Shown here in pieces: positions 33,201-44,491 of a stretch of DNA of 64,000 nt (its first letter is position 1; every line of letters begins with the position of its first letter). Origin of the DNA: Aotearoamyces nothofagi (taxonomy: Eukaryota > Ascomycota > Leotiomycetes > Leotiales > Tympanidaceae); contig JADDTR010000033.1 of NCBI GenBank assembly GCA_015345905.1, positions 124,001 to 188,000 on the forward strand. Direction: 5' to 3'. The notes beneath the pieces are model-generated. The model saw only the letters and a program-made list of their open reading frames with translations. It had not been told where the DNA came from and did not search any database. A program made the position numbers and the translations under genes.

Positions 33201-36200
33201 TTGACAAGGTCTGGGAGACCGCTGATGGAGAGTGCAACGTTATGATTGAAACTCAACTTTCCAAGGTCTACGAGAAGATTGATTTGACTCTACTCAATCG
33301 TCTGCTCCGGTTGATCATGGACCACAATTTGGCAGATTATATTACATCCAAGAACAACGTTCAGTTAACCTATAAGGATATGAACCATGTCAACAGCTAT
33401 GGAATGATTCGTGGCTTGCAATTTTCGGCCTTCGTTTTCCAATACTACGGTCTAGTGTTGGATCTCCTGCTCCTCGGCTTGCAACGCGCCAGCGAGATTG
33501 CAGGCCCACCACAGAGCCCTAACGATTTCTTGCAATTCAGAGATCGTGAGACCGAGACGAGACACCCAATTAGATTGTATACAAGATATATTGATCGCAT
33601 TTGGGTTTTCTTCCGATTCTCAGCGGATGAGTCCCGAGACCTTATTCAACGTTTCCTTACTGAGCAGCCTGATCCAAATTTCGAAAATGTTATCGGTTAT
33701 AGAAACAAAAAGTGTTGGCCAAGAGATTCTCGCATGCGTCTTATGAGGCATGATGTAAATCTTGGACGAGCCGTCTTCTGGGATCTCAAGAACCGCTTGC
33801 CTAGATCTATCACAACCATCGAGTGGGATGATACATTTTCGAGCGTTTATAGTCGAGATAACCCTAATTTGCTGTTCTCAATGTGCGGTTTTGAAGTCAG
33901 GATACTGCCCAAGATCCGAAATATGAACGAAGAATTCCCTGTCAAGGACAGTGTCTGGTCATTGGTCGATAATACTAGCAAGGAGAGGACAGCCCACGCT
34001 TTCTTACAGGTCACTGAGGAGGATATTGCGAAGTTCAACAATCGCATTCGTCAGATTCTAATGTCTTCCGGCTCCACCACATTCACCAAAATCGCCAACA
34101 AATGGAACACGAGTCTAATTGCTCTGTTTACTTACTACCGTGAAGCGGCTGTATCCACTGTCAACCTCCTCGACACGATTGTCAAGTGTGAAACTAAGAT
34201 TCAAACCCGAGTCAAGATTGGTTTGAACTCAAAGATGCCATCTAGGTTTCCACCTGCTGTATTTTACACACCCAAGGAACTTGGTGGTCTAGGTATGATT
34301 TCCGGTTCACATATTTTGATTCCAACGAGCGACAAGCGTTGGTCGAAGCAGACTGATGTTGGTGTCACTCATTATCGTGCCGGTATGACACACGATGAAG
34401 ATACGCTGATTCCCAACATATTTCGTTATATTATCCCCTGGGAGGCCGAGTTCATCGACTCTCAACGCGTTTGGACGGAGTACTCGCAGAAACGTCTCGA
34501 AGCAAATCAGCAAAATAGACGGCTGACCCTTGAAGACCTCGAGGATAGTTGGGATCGTGGTCTCCCTCGTATTAATACTCTTTTCCAAAAGGATCGAAGC
34601 ACTTTGAGTTTTGACAAGGGTTTCCGTGCACGAACGGAGTTCAAGACTTACCAGCTAATGAAGAGCAATCCTTTTTGGTGGACTAGTCAACGGCACGACG
34701 GCAAGCTCTGGAATTTGAACGCTTACCGAACAGATGTCATTCAAGCACTTGGTGGTGTTGAAACCATTCTTGAGCACACTCTCTTTAAGGCGACTGCCTT
34801 CCCATCTTGGGAGGGTCTCTTCTGGGAGCGAGCTTCAGGCTTTGAGGAGAGCATGAAGTTCAAGAAGCTGACCAACGCACAACGTTCTGGGCTCAACCAA
34901 ATTCCCAACCGTCGATTTACCCTTTGGTGGAGTAGGTTACCCCCTTCCCCCCTCTTTCCTTGGCTATTTTGCTATAGTTCGTTAGCTAACGTCGAAAAAA
35001 GGTCCTACGATCAATCGAGCGAACGTTTATGTTGGTTTCCAGGTCCAACTCGACCTCACGGGTATCTTCTTGCATGGCAAGATTCCAACTTTGAAGATAT
35101 CACTCATTCAAATTTTCAGAGCTCATTTATGGCAAAAGATTCACGAATCGGTTGTTATGGATCTCTGTCAAGTTTTCGATCAAGAATTGGAGTCTTTAGG
35201 AATTGAGACTGTACAAAAGGAGACCATTCATCCCAGAAAATCATACAAGATGAACAGCTCCTGCGCTGATATTCTACTCTTCGCCAGTCACAAGTGGAAC
35301 GTCACGCGGCCATCCATTCTTTTCGATACTAAGGATGTTATTGAACCCACGACTACAAACAAATTCTGGGTCGATGTTCAGCTCCGGTATGGTGACTACG
35401 ACTCACACGATATCGAGCGATACGTCCGGGCCAAATATCTTGACTACACTACTGACAGCATGAGTATCTACCCATCTGCAACAGGTCTGATGATTGGTAT
35501 CGATCTTGCATACAACCTGTACTCAGCTTACGGCCAGTACTTCCCTGGCCTCAAGACTCTTGTTCAACAGGCTATGGCGAAGATCATGAAGGCCAACCCA
35601 GCATTATACGTTCTGCGAGAGCGTATCCGGAAGGGTCTGCAGCTGTACGCTTCTGAGAGCAATCAAGAGTTCTTGAACTCGCAGAACTACTCTGAGCTTT
35701 TCAGCAACCAAATCCAGCTCTTCATTGACGACACCAATGTTTACCGTGTGACTATTCACAAGACCTTTGAAGGAAACTTGACCACAAAACCTATCAATGG
35801 CGCCATTTTCATCTTCAATCCACGAACTGGGCAACTTTTCTTAAAGATAATTCATACTAGTGTTTGGGCAGGACAAAAACGTCTGGGTCAATTAGCGAAG
35901 TGGAAGACAGCTGAAGAAGTGGCAGCTCTTATTCGATCTCTTCCAGTTGAAGAACAGCCCAAGCAGCTAATTGTCACTCGTAAAGGTCTGTTAGATCCTC
36001 TCGAGGTACATTTACTCGACTTCCCGAACATCTCAATCCGTGCTTCTGAGCTACAACTGCCCTTCCAGGCTGCAATGAAGGTTGAGAAGTTGGGCGATAT
36101 GATCCTTCGCGCAACAGAGCCACAAATGGTATTGTTCAATCTCTATGATGACTGGCTGAAGACCATATCTTCATATACTGCCTTCTCTCGTCTCATATTG

Positions 36201-37397
36201 ATCTTGAGAGCTCTTCACGTAAATCAAGACAAGACAAAATTGCTCCTCAGGCCTGACAAGACTGTTATCACACAAGAACATCACATCTGGCCAAGTCTGT
36301 CGGACGAGGATTGGATCAAGGTTGAGACACAGTTACGAGACCTCATTCTGAATGACTATGGCAAGAAGAACAATGTCAATACCTCTAGCTTGACGAGTAC
36401 TGAAGTCCGTGATATTATCCTTGGTATGGAGATCAGTGCACCTTCCATGCAACGGCAACAGGCAGCCGAAATCGAGAAACAGCAGCAAGAGCAACAACAG
36501 CTTACTGCTGTGACCACCAAGACGCAAAACGTTCATGGTGAAGATATCATTGTGACGACTACCTCTCAGTTTGAGCAACAGACTTTCGCATCAAAGACTG
36601 AATGGCGTACCCGAGCCATTGCAACATCTAATCTTCGGACTAGGGCTAACAACATCTACATCTCTTCAGATGATATCAAGGAGGAGGACCACTACACATA
36701 CATCATGCCGAAGAATATTCTCAAGCGCTTCATAACCATTGCAGACCTCCGTGTACAAGTTGCTGGCTATCTATATGGATCATCACCACCTGATAATGAC
36801 CAGGTCAAAGAGATCCGCTGTATAGTTATGGTGCCACAAATCGGCAACACACGAGACATTCAACTTCCTCAGCAACTACCTCAACATGAATATCTCGAGC
36901 AATTAGAACCCCTTGGAATTATTCACACTATTTCTGGGAACGAGCCCCCGTACATGACCGCGATGGATGTTACGCAACATGCCCGTCTCATGAATGCCCA
37001 TAATTCATGGGACAAGAAGACGGTCACGATGACAGTGTCGTTCACGCCGGGTAGTGTCTCACTTGCTTCATGGGCGCTCACTCCACAAGGCTACAAGTGG
37101 GGCGCCGAAAACAAAGATATGGGAAGTGAGCAGCCACAGGGATTCAGCACTAGTATGGGTGAGAAATGCCAGCTTCTCCTGAGCGACAAGATACGAGGTT
37201 ATTTCCTGGTACCGGAAAACAGAACCTGGAACTATAGCTTCATGGGCAGCGCGTTTGGTGGCATGGAGAAGAAGCCTGTCCATGTTAAGATTGACACACC
37301 ATTGCCATTCTACAGTGATCAGCACCGACCCCTACATTTCCAGAACTTTGCTGAACTGGAGGACATCTGGGTCGATCGGTCTGACAATTTCGCTTAA
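30236..37397 (+). CDS. PRP8: Pre-mRNA-splicing factor Prp8
   Basis: Two exons, 30236..34931 and 35002..37397, give 2363 aa. The 70-nt intron has donor GTAGGT, a GCTAAC branch and acceptor AAAAAG, phase 1; the join reads [19 protein letters not shown]. Prp8 is the scaffold of the U5 snRNP that cradles the spliceosome active site. Seen here: a Pro-rich N-terminus ([11 protein letters not shown]); the highly conserved N-terminal domain (about 40-700); the reverse-transcriptase-like and linker regions (about 800-1600); the endonuclease/RNase H-like region near the exon 2 start; and a C-terminal Jab1/MPN domain (about 2110-2363), where [11 protein letters not shown] and the acidic tail lie. Length matches human (2335) and yeast (2413) Prp8. 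The predicted acceptor lacks a pyrimidine at -3, unusual here. Confidence 0.97.
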
Positions 37398-37716
37398 CTG
37401 GTCGTGGGACAGATGTGGTACAAGTGTGGGGCAAATGGAATGCATGCAAGGATGGAAAGCATGAAAAAGCTTCTAGAAGACATAAATAGCGTTCTACGCG
37501 TCAATCGCATTGATGTGGCTGATGGATCTTGGTACTCGATGATTAAGGGGCGTTTTGTTTTAGGCATTAGTGTAATATTGTAGATGTAGCTATTATTGAA
37601 CGATCTTCCCGGGCTGAACTTAACGTCATTTGCGGATCAATAGTGGCTAGTTGTACAACAATATAAATTGGAAGCATAACAGATCAGTTGTGTAATTGGG
37701 AGTCTATCGTAACATT
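37398..37716. other. Convergent intergenic PRP8/ADE1
   Basis: A 319-bp interval lies between convergent stop codons and should contain both 3' UTRs. Nothing else seen. Confidence 0.6.
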
Positions 37717-38706
37717 TCATATTTGCTCCTTCAACGCCTCCTCCCAGTTCTTCCCTGTCAGCTTTTCAAAGGCCTCTATATACTTAATACCGGTCTTCTT
37801 AACTACTTCTTCTGGAATTTCTACATTATTCTTTCCCTTCAATCCTTCGCTTGTAAGCCAGTTTCTCAAGTATTGTTTATCGAAACTCTCCTGGTCCCTG
37901 CCAATTTCATATTTCTCCTTCGGCCAAAATCGTGATGAATCAGGAGTCAGTACCTCATCAACCAGGACAACCTCATCCGTCTCCTCATCTAAGCCGAACT
38001 CAAACTTCGTATCAGCAATGATGATACCCCGCTCATACGCGTAGTCTCGAGCTGTCGTGTATAACTTCAAGGCCAGCTCCTCAATTCTCGCTGCATACTT
38101 CTCGCCAACAATTTCCGCAGCCTTTGAAGGATGGATGTTCTCATCATTGTGCCCTGCCTCAGCTTTAGTCGAAGGGGTGTAGATAGCGCCTTGAGGAAAT
38201 GCCTGGGCCTCGAGAAGACCGGGGGCAACGGGAATGCCATGGACAGTAGAGGACCTCTGGTATTCTTTCCAGGCAGAGCCAGTAATATACCCCCGGACGA
38301 TGGCTTCGAGGGGGAAGATCTTTAGTTTGCGAACTTGCATAGAACGGTTTCGGAGAAGTGCATGCTGCGAGGCTGGGATTGATGCAGGTAACGAAAGCGT
38401 GATGAAATGGGTGCGTAAGTTTGGGATGAGGGTTGGCAAGAGCGCAAACCAGTGTGCTGAGAGAAGTGTCAGGAGGGAGCCTTTGGCAGGAATGCCCTGG
38501 AATCACGATTAGATGGAGGATGGAGGTGGTCGGGCTAGTGGGGGAGGTGGAGGTACATTGTTCATGATAACATCGTAGGCGGATATGCGATCCGAAGCTA
38601 CAAAGAGGAGAGTCTTGTCGTCCACTTCATATAAGTCCCTCACCTTGCCTTCAGCAATCTTGGGGAGCCCGTCGAGGGTCAAATGTGTTAAGATGGGCGC
38701 CGGCAT
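37717..38706 (-). CDS. ADE1: SAICAR synthetase (phosphoribosylaminoimidazole-succinocarboxamide synthase)
   Basis: Two exons, complement(37717..38496, 38557..38706), give 309 aa (yeast Ade1 is 306). The 60-nt intron has donor GTACCT, a TCTAAT branch and acceptor CCAG, phase 0; the join reads [16 protein letters not shown]. The enzyme ligates aspartate to CAIR using ATP in purine biosynthesis, in the cytosol. Conserved blocks seen: [20 protein letters not shown] and DRISAYD (N-lobe, ATP binding), [19 protein letters not shown] (substrate binding), and [12 protein letters not shown] with [14 protein letters not shown] (metal and CAIR site). No defect seen. Confidence 0.96.
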
Positions 38707-40549
38707 GGTCTAATTGAGATGTAGTTTAGTCGGGTGAAGAGCTTATTATTTTTGACAGTGTGGCTTTGACGTTGTTCATGCGACGCAGAAATCTAAAACT
38801 CATTCATGCGTTAGAGGCGCTAAGCGTGTCTGAGGCTAGCGAAAGGGAAGGCTCAAGGACATCGTCGCAACAGCTTTGCGCAACGTCGTCCAGATTCGCA
38901 TGACGACGACGTATGCCTACGGGCTCAGTAATGCACTATACAGATACACTGTCCGTTCTGTCGGGGAACGCAGCGCCTTCGGATTGGATCGAGTCTACGA
39001 TCTTGTTTCCTGCCAGGTTCGATCTAATTAGAAAACGCTCTTGCCAGGGAGAGAACCGTGTCCTTAGGAGGTGCATTATATCCCTCGTACGGTCGTATCT
39101 CGCTGCTGCATGGCACGGCTCCCAGTAGCCGTCGACAGAGCAGCAGAGCAGCAGAGCATTAAACGGCATTACCGTAGGTTATTACAGTAGCAGCAAGGAT
39201 GTCCCGGCACCGTCCTTCGTCCCGTACTGCCTCCGTACTGGTACTCGATACGTGATGCCTCCTCGCCGTAGCCAAGGGCCTCTGGAGAAGCTGTGGACGC
39301 ATGCAGATGGCTCTGTTACTCCGTACTCCGTAAGGGCAGTCCTTGTACAGAAACTTTGAACTGCCTGTAATCAATGTCATGTTTGCCCGTACATGCTACG
39401 TACGTGCTATGCGAGCTAGGATTCTGCGTCCGCATGCTCTAAGCTCTGTTCTATTCAGGGCATGTCTTCGTGGCATGGAGATCACGGTTCGTCTATCGCC
39501 GCTGGTTCGTGACGCTCGAGGACCCGTCAGAATCGGACAGACCCAGTCCTCTCTGCTCTTTCTTCAGAAGCATCTCCGACCGCCTTTCCTGCGCAGGGCC
39601 GTCAACCTTCTTCTGGGCATCGCGTCATCTCCGCGCGTGTGGGGACCGTCCTATTGCAGGCCGGAAAGTTGCAAGCGTTCGTTTTTGCATGAAAAGCACA
39701 TATAAGTCCCTTGTCCTATATTCCTCTCGCTTGCAAGGGCAGCAAAGGCCTGCCCCTCTCCATGTTTCAATACTGAGCCTGTCCAGCTTGACCGTTTTGG
39801 ATCCTTCTATGCGCTTTCTATTGCATTTTCTAAACTTCCCGTCGCGATTGCTTCCATGAAAAGCCAATTTGAATGTGGCCGTTGACCCTGTCAGCCTGGC
39901 TCTTCAGTCCGCTTTTGTTATCATGTATCATGCGCTCACCGCGCTCCGGGATCTACTTACATACCTTACATACCATAGCACGAATAGCGTTCTACTTCCG
40001 GCAAGAAATCCATGGCATTAACATGACTCAATTATGCTTTTCGGAGCTCGAACGGTGTCTCCATAGCCGTTGCGTCCAGCCCTGCCCAGGAACAGGATTT
40101 GTACGGCCCATGGCGGATCACTACTCTGCTTTAAATTCTGGTTGAACGGGCAATATTAAGGTACACGCCTGGCGCATTGTCGTCTGCGCTGCCCGGAAGC
40201 AGATTGTTCAGTCAATGCTCTTGATCGGACGATATATATCCGCCTTCCCTTCCTTTTGCTTGCCACTGTTAGGACCAAAACAATACTTTCGCAGCAGCAG
40301 CCCTTCAATGAAGCCAGCTTGAATAATCCCTCGTCTCAAATCTGACAACAGATGCACTCGGCTGTGTTTCCGATATATAAAACGGAGCTTATAGGACGAA
40401 ACGCCACCTTGAACCACCCAAACAGTTACGACACACCTCTACAGATTCTAGAAGCATAACCCGGGTTAGTCTCTGCACCCTTTATACTTTCACTCGAAGC
40501 CTCGGCCTCGGCCACCATCTGGGGGCATAAATGCCCACAAATCGCTACC
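38707..40549. other. Gene-free interval upstream of third SANT gene
   Basis: It holds the ADE1 promoter at the left and the promoter and leader of the SANT gene at the right. Open frames of up to 129 codons (39343-39867) overlap in several frames without recognisable features. A small CAG-type repeat (AGCAGC) is at 39138-39158. No gene supported. Confidence 0.5.
40374..40382 (+). promoter_or_regulatory. TATA box of SANT gene
   Basis: TATATAAAA is a consensus TATA element 176 bp upstream of the first codon proposed for the SANT gene at 40550. It implies transcription starting near 40405-40415. Confidence 0.6.
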
Positions 40550-41453
40550 GTGGCTGCACCGTATCGAGTAGGTCCGGACTACTTAGACTACTCTGCACAA
40601 GAAAATCCGGACGAGCAGATCCAGCAACAGCGCGTTTACGAGTCGCATCATCATCAACAACTCCAACACGCTGGCGCTACAAGTCATGATCCTCTACATG
40701 AGCTGGGGGTCCACCATTCACAGCATCATCAACAGCAGGTCTTACTGGACTCGATGGCGCATATGGGAGGGCCCTCACAGTTTCGCGGTCCGCCGCATAT
40801 GCAGTATGGTAGTGCGCCTATGCAGCAAGCGACAGGTACGAAGAGATCAAGAACACATGAAGAACTCAACATGGATCTAACAGGACTACAAGATGAGGGG
40901 ATGGAGGGGATGCCTCGACAAACCATGGGTGGGTACGGATCACTACCGCAGCAACATCACCATCATCACCATTTGCCCGATTCAGGTCGACCTTCAAAGA
41001 TAGCAAGGCATGGTGAACCTGATTCCGGTATGATGTCGCAGGGTGCCCCAAGTGTAGTTGGACAACCAGGAATGCCGCCACCAGCGCTCAAGCCTCGAGG
41101 GCCCAAGCTCAAATTTACCCCAGAGGACGATCAGCTACTTGTCGACCTGAAAGAAAATAAGTCCTTGACCTGGAAGCAAATCGCAGAGTTCTTTCCTGGC
41201 CGGTCATCTGGCACGTTGCAGGTTCGCTATTGTACGAAGCTAAAGGCAAAGACCACACAGTGGACTGATGATACGGTGAGTGCACTCAAATTATACCGGA
41301 CGCCGGCTCTACTGACATGCTTGTGTGCTCCAGATGCAAAAGCTACGAACGGCGCTTCAAGACTACGAGCAGGAAAAATGGCGCATTATTGCCAACAAAG
41401 TCGGTACTGGCTTCACCCCAGCGGCCTGTCGAGAAAAGGCGCGGGAATTATAG
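40550..41453 (+). CDS. Myb/SANT-domain protein, His/Gln-rich, apparent non-ATG start
   Basis: Exons 40550..41275 and 41334..41453 give 281 aa if the GTG at 40550 is the start. The 58-nt intron has donor GTGAGT and acceptor CCAG, phase 0; the join reads TTQWTDDT-MQKLRTALQDY. The N-terminal half is His/Gln-rich (QHHHHHH near residue 140). The SANT repeat spans about residues 184-230 (KFTPEDDQLLVDLKENKSLT then WKQIAEFFPGRSSGTLQVRY), followed by a second half-repeat (YEQEKWRIIANKVG). The frame is open back to a TAA at 40457 with no ATG. The GTG sits in a good Kozak setting (ACCGTGG). The alternative is an upstream coding exon or an internal Met. Tail layout parallels the SANT gene at 13395-14188. 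Probably a nuclear regulator; target unknown. Confidence 0.78.
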
Positions 41454-44400
41454 CATTCAGCGTCTCCAGCAGAAGGGCAATCTTCTGATCTTGGGGACAC
41501 AGAGTACTAGTCCATATGGACCATTTCTAGCCGAGATTCTGTACGTTGAAATCATCGGTGGTGACAAGTTGGCACACGCTCGCCTGTGCCAGAGTTGGAT
41601 TTTCCTATGTAAGGAATGTGGATAATGTTAAAAGAACAATGGGGTGGACTTGGATGGACGGACAACAGGGGATGGTTTGGAGAATTTAGGGCGGGCAAGA
41701 AAATGGACGGCGCGCTGGAAGGTTCTGGTTATGGTCTACACATTCGACATGGTGGTGGGAGTCGGGAGATTGGGAGACTGGGACCGCACACGCATTTCAT
41801 TCTCGCTGGATCTTTATAGATATACCCATTTCCTTTGTTTCGTTTCTTGATTCACGTGAGCAGGCTTCATTTCTCTACAGTGCACTGTTCCGAGACGTTT
41901 ATATAGATAATATCTTATTCTTTGCTAAGCATTGGTTTAGCTTGTTGATTAAAAATGTGCGAATATCTACATCCTAGTTCATTGGAATCCCTACTTGAGG
42001 AATCCCCTACTTGAGAGTTAACGCCTACAAAAGGGGCGCAGCGGCTGCCCACTGCAACACAAAGCAGAAGGGGGAAACTACAGCAGCCACAGTGCCGTCA
42101 ATATGTACACTCCAGTGTTACACCGTCTCGCGCCACAGCTTTATGTGTATGCATGGGGACTGTTCTGCCATGTGCCCCGCCCTCAGCAGCAATGCACAGT
42201 AAGCATGGCAGATGATTTGAGTCTCGGCCATCGGCAGGGCAGGCACAGTACTGCAGAAGGCATCTGTACGGGCCCGCAAATATCTGGTCGGTCGGCAGTG
42301 GGATGCAGGTCGACGTGGCTTCTGGCACGGTAGACGCATGTTTCAAGTGCGTTTAGAGGCAGGGATAGAGTTGGGTAGGTGCGGGATGCGCTGGCACAGG
42401 CGCAACGGCAGGCGAGGGTCTAGAGCATGGAGAAGATTGGGTCGAAGGTGTTTGTTTTTGGGTTTGCATGGAAAGTGAGTCATGTGAGGGCTGCTGCACG
42501 GGATGGGATTGTGAGTGATAGTGGCTGGAATCCCGCCGGCGTTGTGCTTTGCTTTCAAAGGCCTCGTTTCCTCTTCACTGCCTGTTCAGGAGCTGGCTGG
42601 GAATATCCATATATCAGGTTGCTCTAGCAGCCTGCGTGTGCCAATAGTGCGCTTTATAGTAACCCCGAGCCGTGCGAGCTAAGGCTGACGAAGAGGTGCA
42701 ACCTCGCGTGCTCCGAGCTCTGTTCTATTGTTTCCAACCTTACCATCTACCATCGTTACTTTAGGTTGGCCAACACCCGTGCTCGAGGCCTCCTTCGCTG
42801 TACCTCTTGCAGCATCCGTGAAAGTATGTGCAGTCATCAAGACGACGACCTCAAGTGACCTTCATGGGAACTCGGAGCCAACAAAACTCCGACTAGGTCG
42901 TCCGTCCTTGATATCAGTTACTGGCGGCGATCCAACTTGCTGTGAGATGGCCTGGGAGTCCTCACAGCGTGAGGCTCGGTCTAAGCCTTAAGTTTATGAG
43001 CGGGTATGCCGGAACCTCGGGCGATGGTTCCTAGCGATGCAACGGTTATGTGCTACGTCGGGCAGATGCAATTAGCCGCATAACCTCTGCCTACCATATT
43101 TACCGTACATAAGCGTGGGGCGGCTACAGACGCACTTGATTGATGAGGCTGTAGTCCGAGACGACCTCAAAGAAGCAAGAGCCACTCTCGGGCATACCTT
43201 GTGCTGTCTTGTGCTTCAATTCCAGATGCTTATGGCCTGTGATTAGGCTAGACTCTTTCACTGCGACAAGGCTACTGCTCCTAGCTGTCTGAAGAGGGTT
43301 ACCGCCATAAGCCGAAGTACAACTGGCACGTCTCATTGCAATAGAATGCGATGAGACGCAAGAAGATTAGTAGTGACCAAGGCCTACCTCTCACCCAAAT
43401 TACAGCGAGACGCCAGGAGAGACTACTTCGGGCTCGAAGACTCGTAAACCAGCACTTCCTTCCTCTCCGAGAAAGTTTAAAGAGTTGTCCAGGAAAACAA
43501 TCACGGCAACTTGCTCCCTGTACTCCGCTCATACTCCGCCGGCTTATTGTGTGGAGTAACTTTAGCTTGTTTACACACAGCCCAAACCAGGGAATGGTCA
43601 AGGTCGCGCTTAACAAACGCGTAAAATGGTCCGAAGGTTGCTCGGCAAGCATGTCCAACAACGTCTTCATTAGGTTAAAACTCGGAGCATATCAGGATCT
43701 ATTGAATATTTGTCTCGGCGCTATCTCCGAGAGATTTGAAAGGTTTGTAATGTAGGGTTACCCTTACAAATAAAAATAGAACCGTCAAATAGCCGATAAG
43801 CCTTTTTTATACGAGCTTTTGAACATCAATTGGCAATATATCGACTATAAACATCAGCATTCCCAGATACTATATAAGATCTTCGATTGTTACTATAGCA
43901 CGGAGCAAAATCCAATCTAAAATAAGTCTCTCTATTACCAATGCAAGACGGGGCTCTCCCAGCAAGCTTTTTTGCCTGATGCTACCCATCCATTGCCTTG
44001 GAATTCATGCTTGGAACCGAAGTATGATATCACTACGCATAAGACTATTTCGCCACAGTGGCTGGGTTCTCGCAAATGTCGGTTGGAGAACTTCAATAAA
44101 AATCCATACGGGGAACCGAGCAAGGCACAAGGGGTGCCATGCGGTATCGCGGTGCTCCACGAGACGAAGATGGCGAGCTTCTCGGCTAGGTATGTTGGTT
44201 AAGCAGTGGCTAGAACAGGGGGCGGTACTATCTTCCTAATATTGTGCACAGCGAATGCTAGGTAATTGTTTTCATAGGTAAAAGGCAAGTAGATCTATCT
44301 GTAGGGCACGTATCGATATGTCCATGCTTAGTGACAAGTTTCTCCAATATCCTGTTCATTTCCCAATGTCTAGTTACTGTTGATCACGTGCTATAGTATT

Positions 44401-44491
44401 CAGGACAGCCGGCAAGAAGCCTTGAACAGTTAATCCAACAGTCCGATACTATACTCAAATATCAGTGGGAGCTAAGGGAGCTCTTTCCTTA
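41454..44491. other. Gene-free interval
   Basis: In 3 kb no coding exon could be supported on either strand. Short frames at 43299-43755 and 43972-44239 overlap in opposite strands and carry no known motif. The left 450 bp is likely the SANT gene 3' UTR. Confidence 0.5.

Noticed and set aside
40531-40700. ATG at 40531 as start of the third SANT gene
   Set aside because: It is in a different frame from the SANT domain and reaches a stop near 40688 with no splice option seen.
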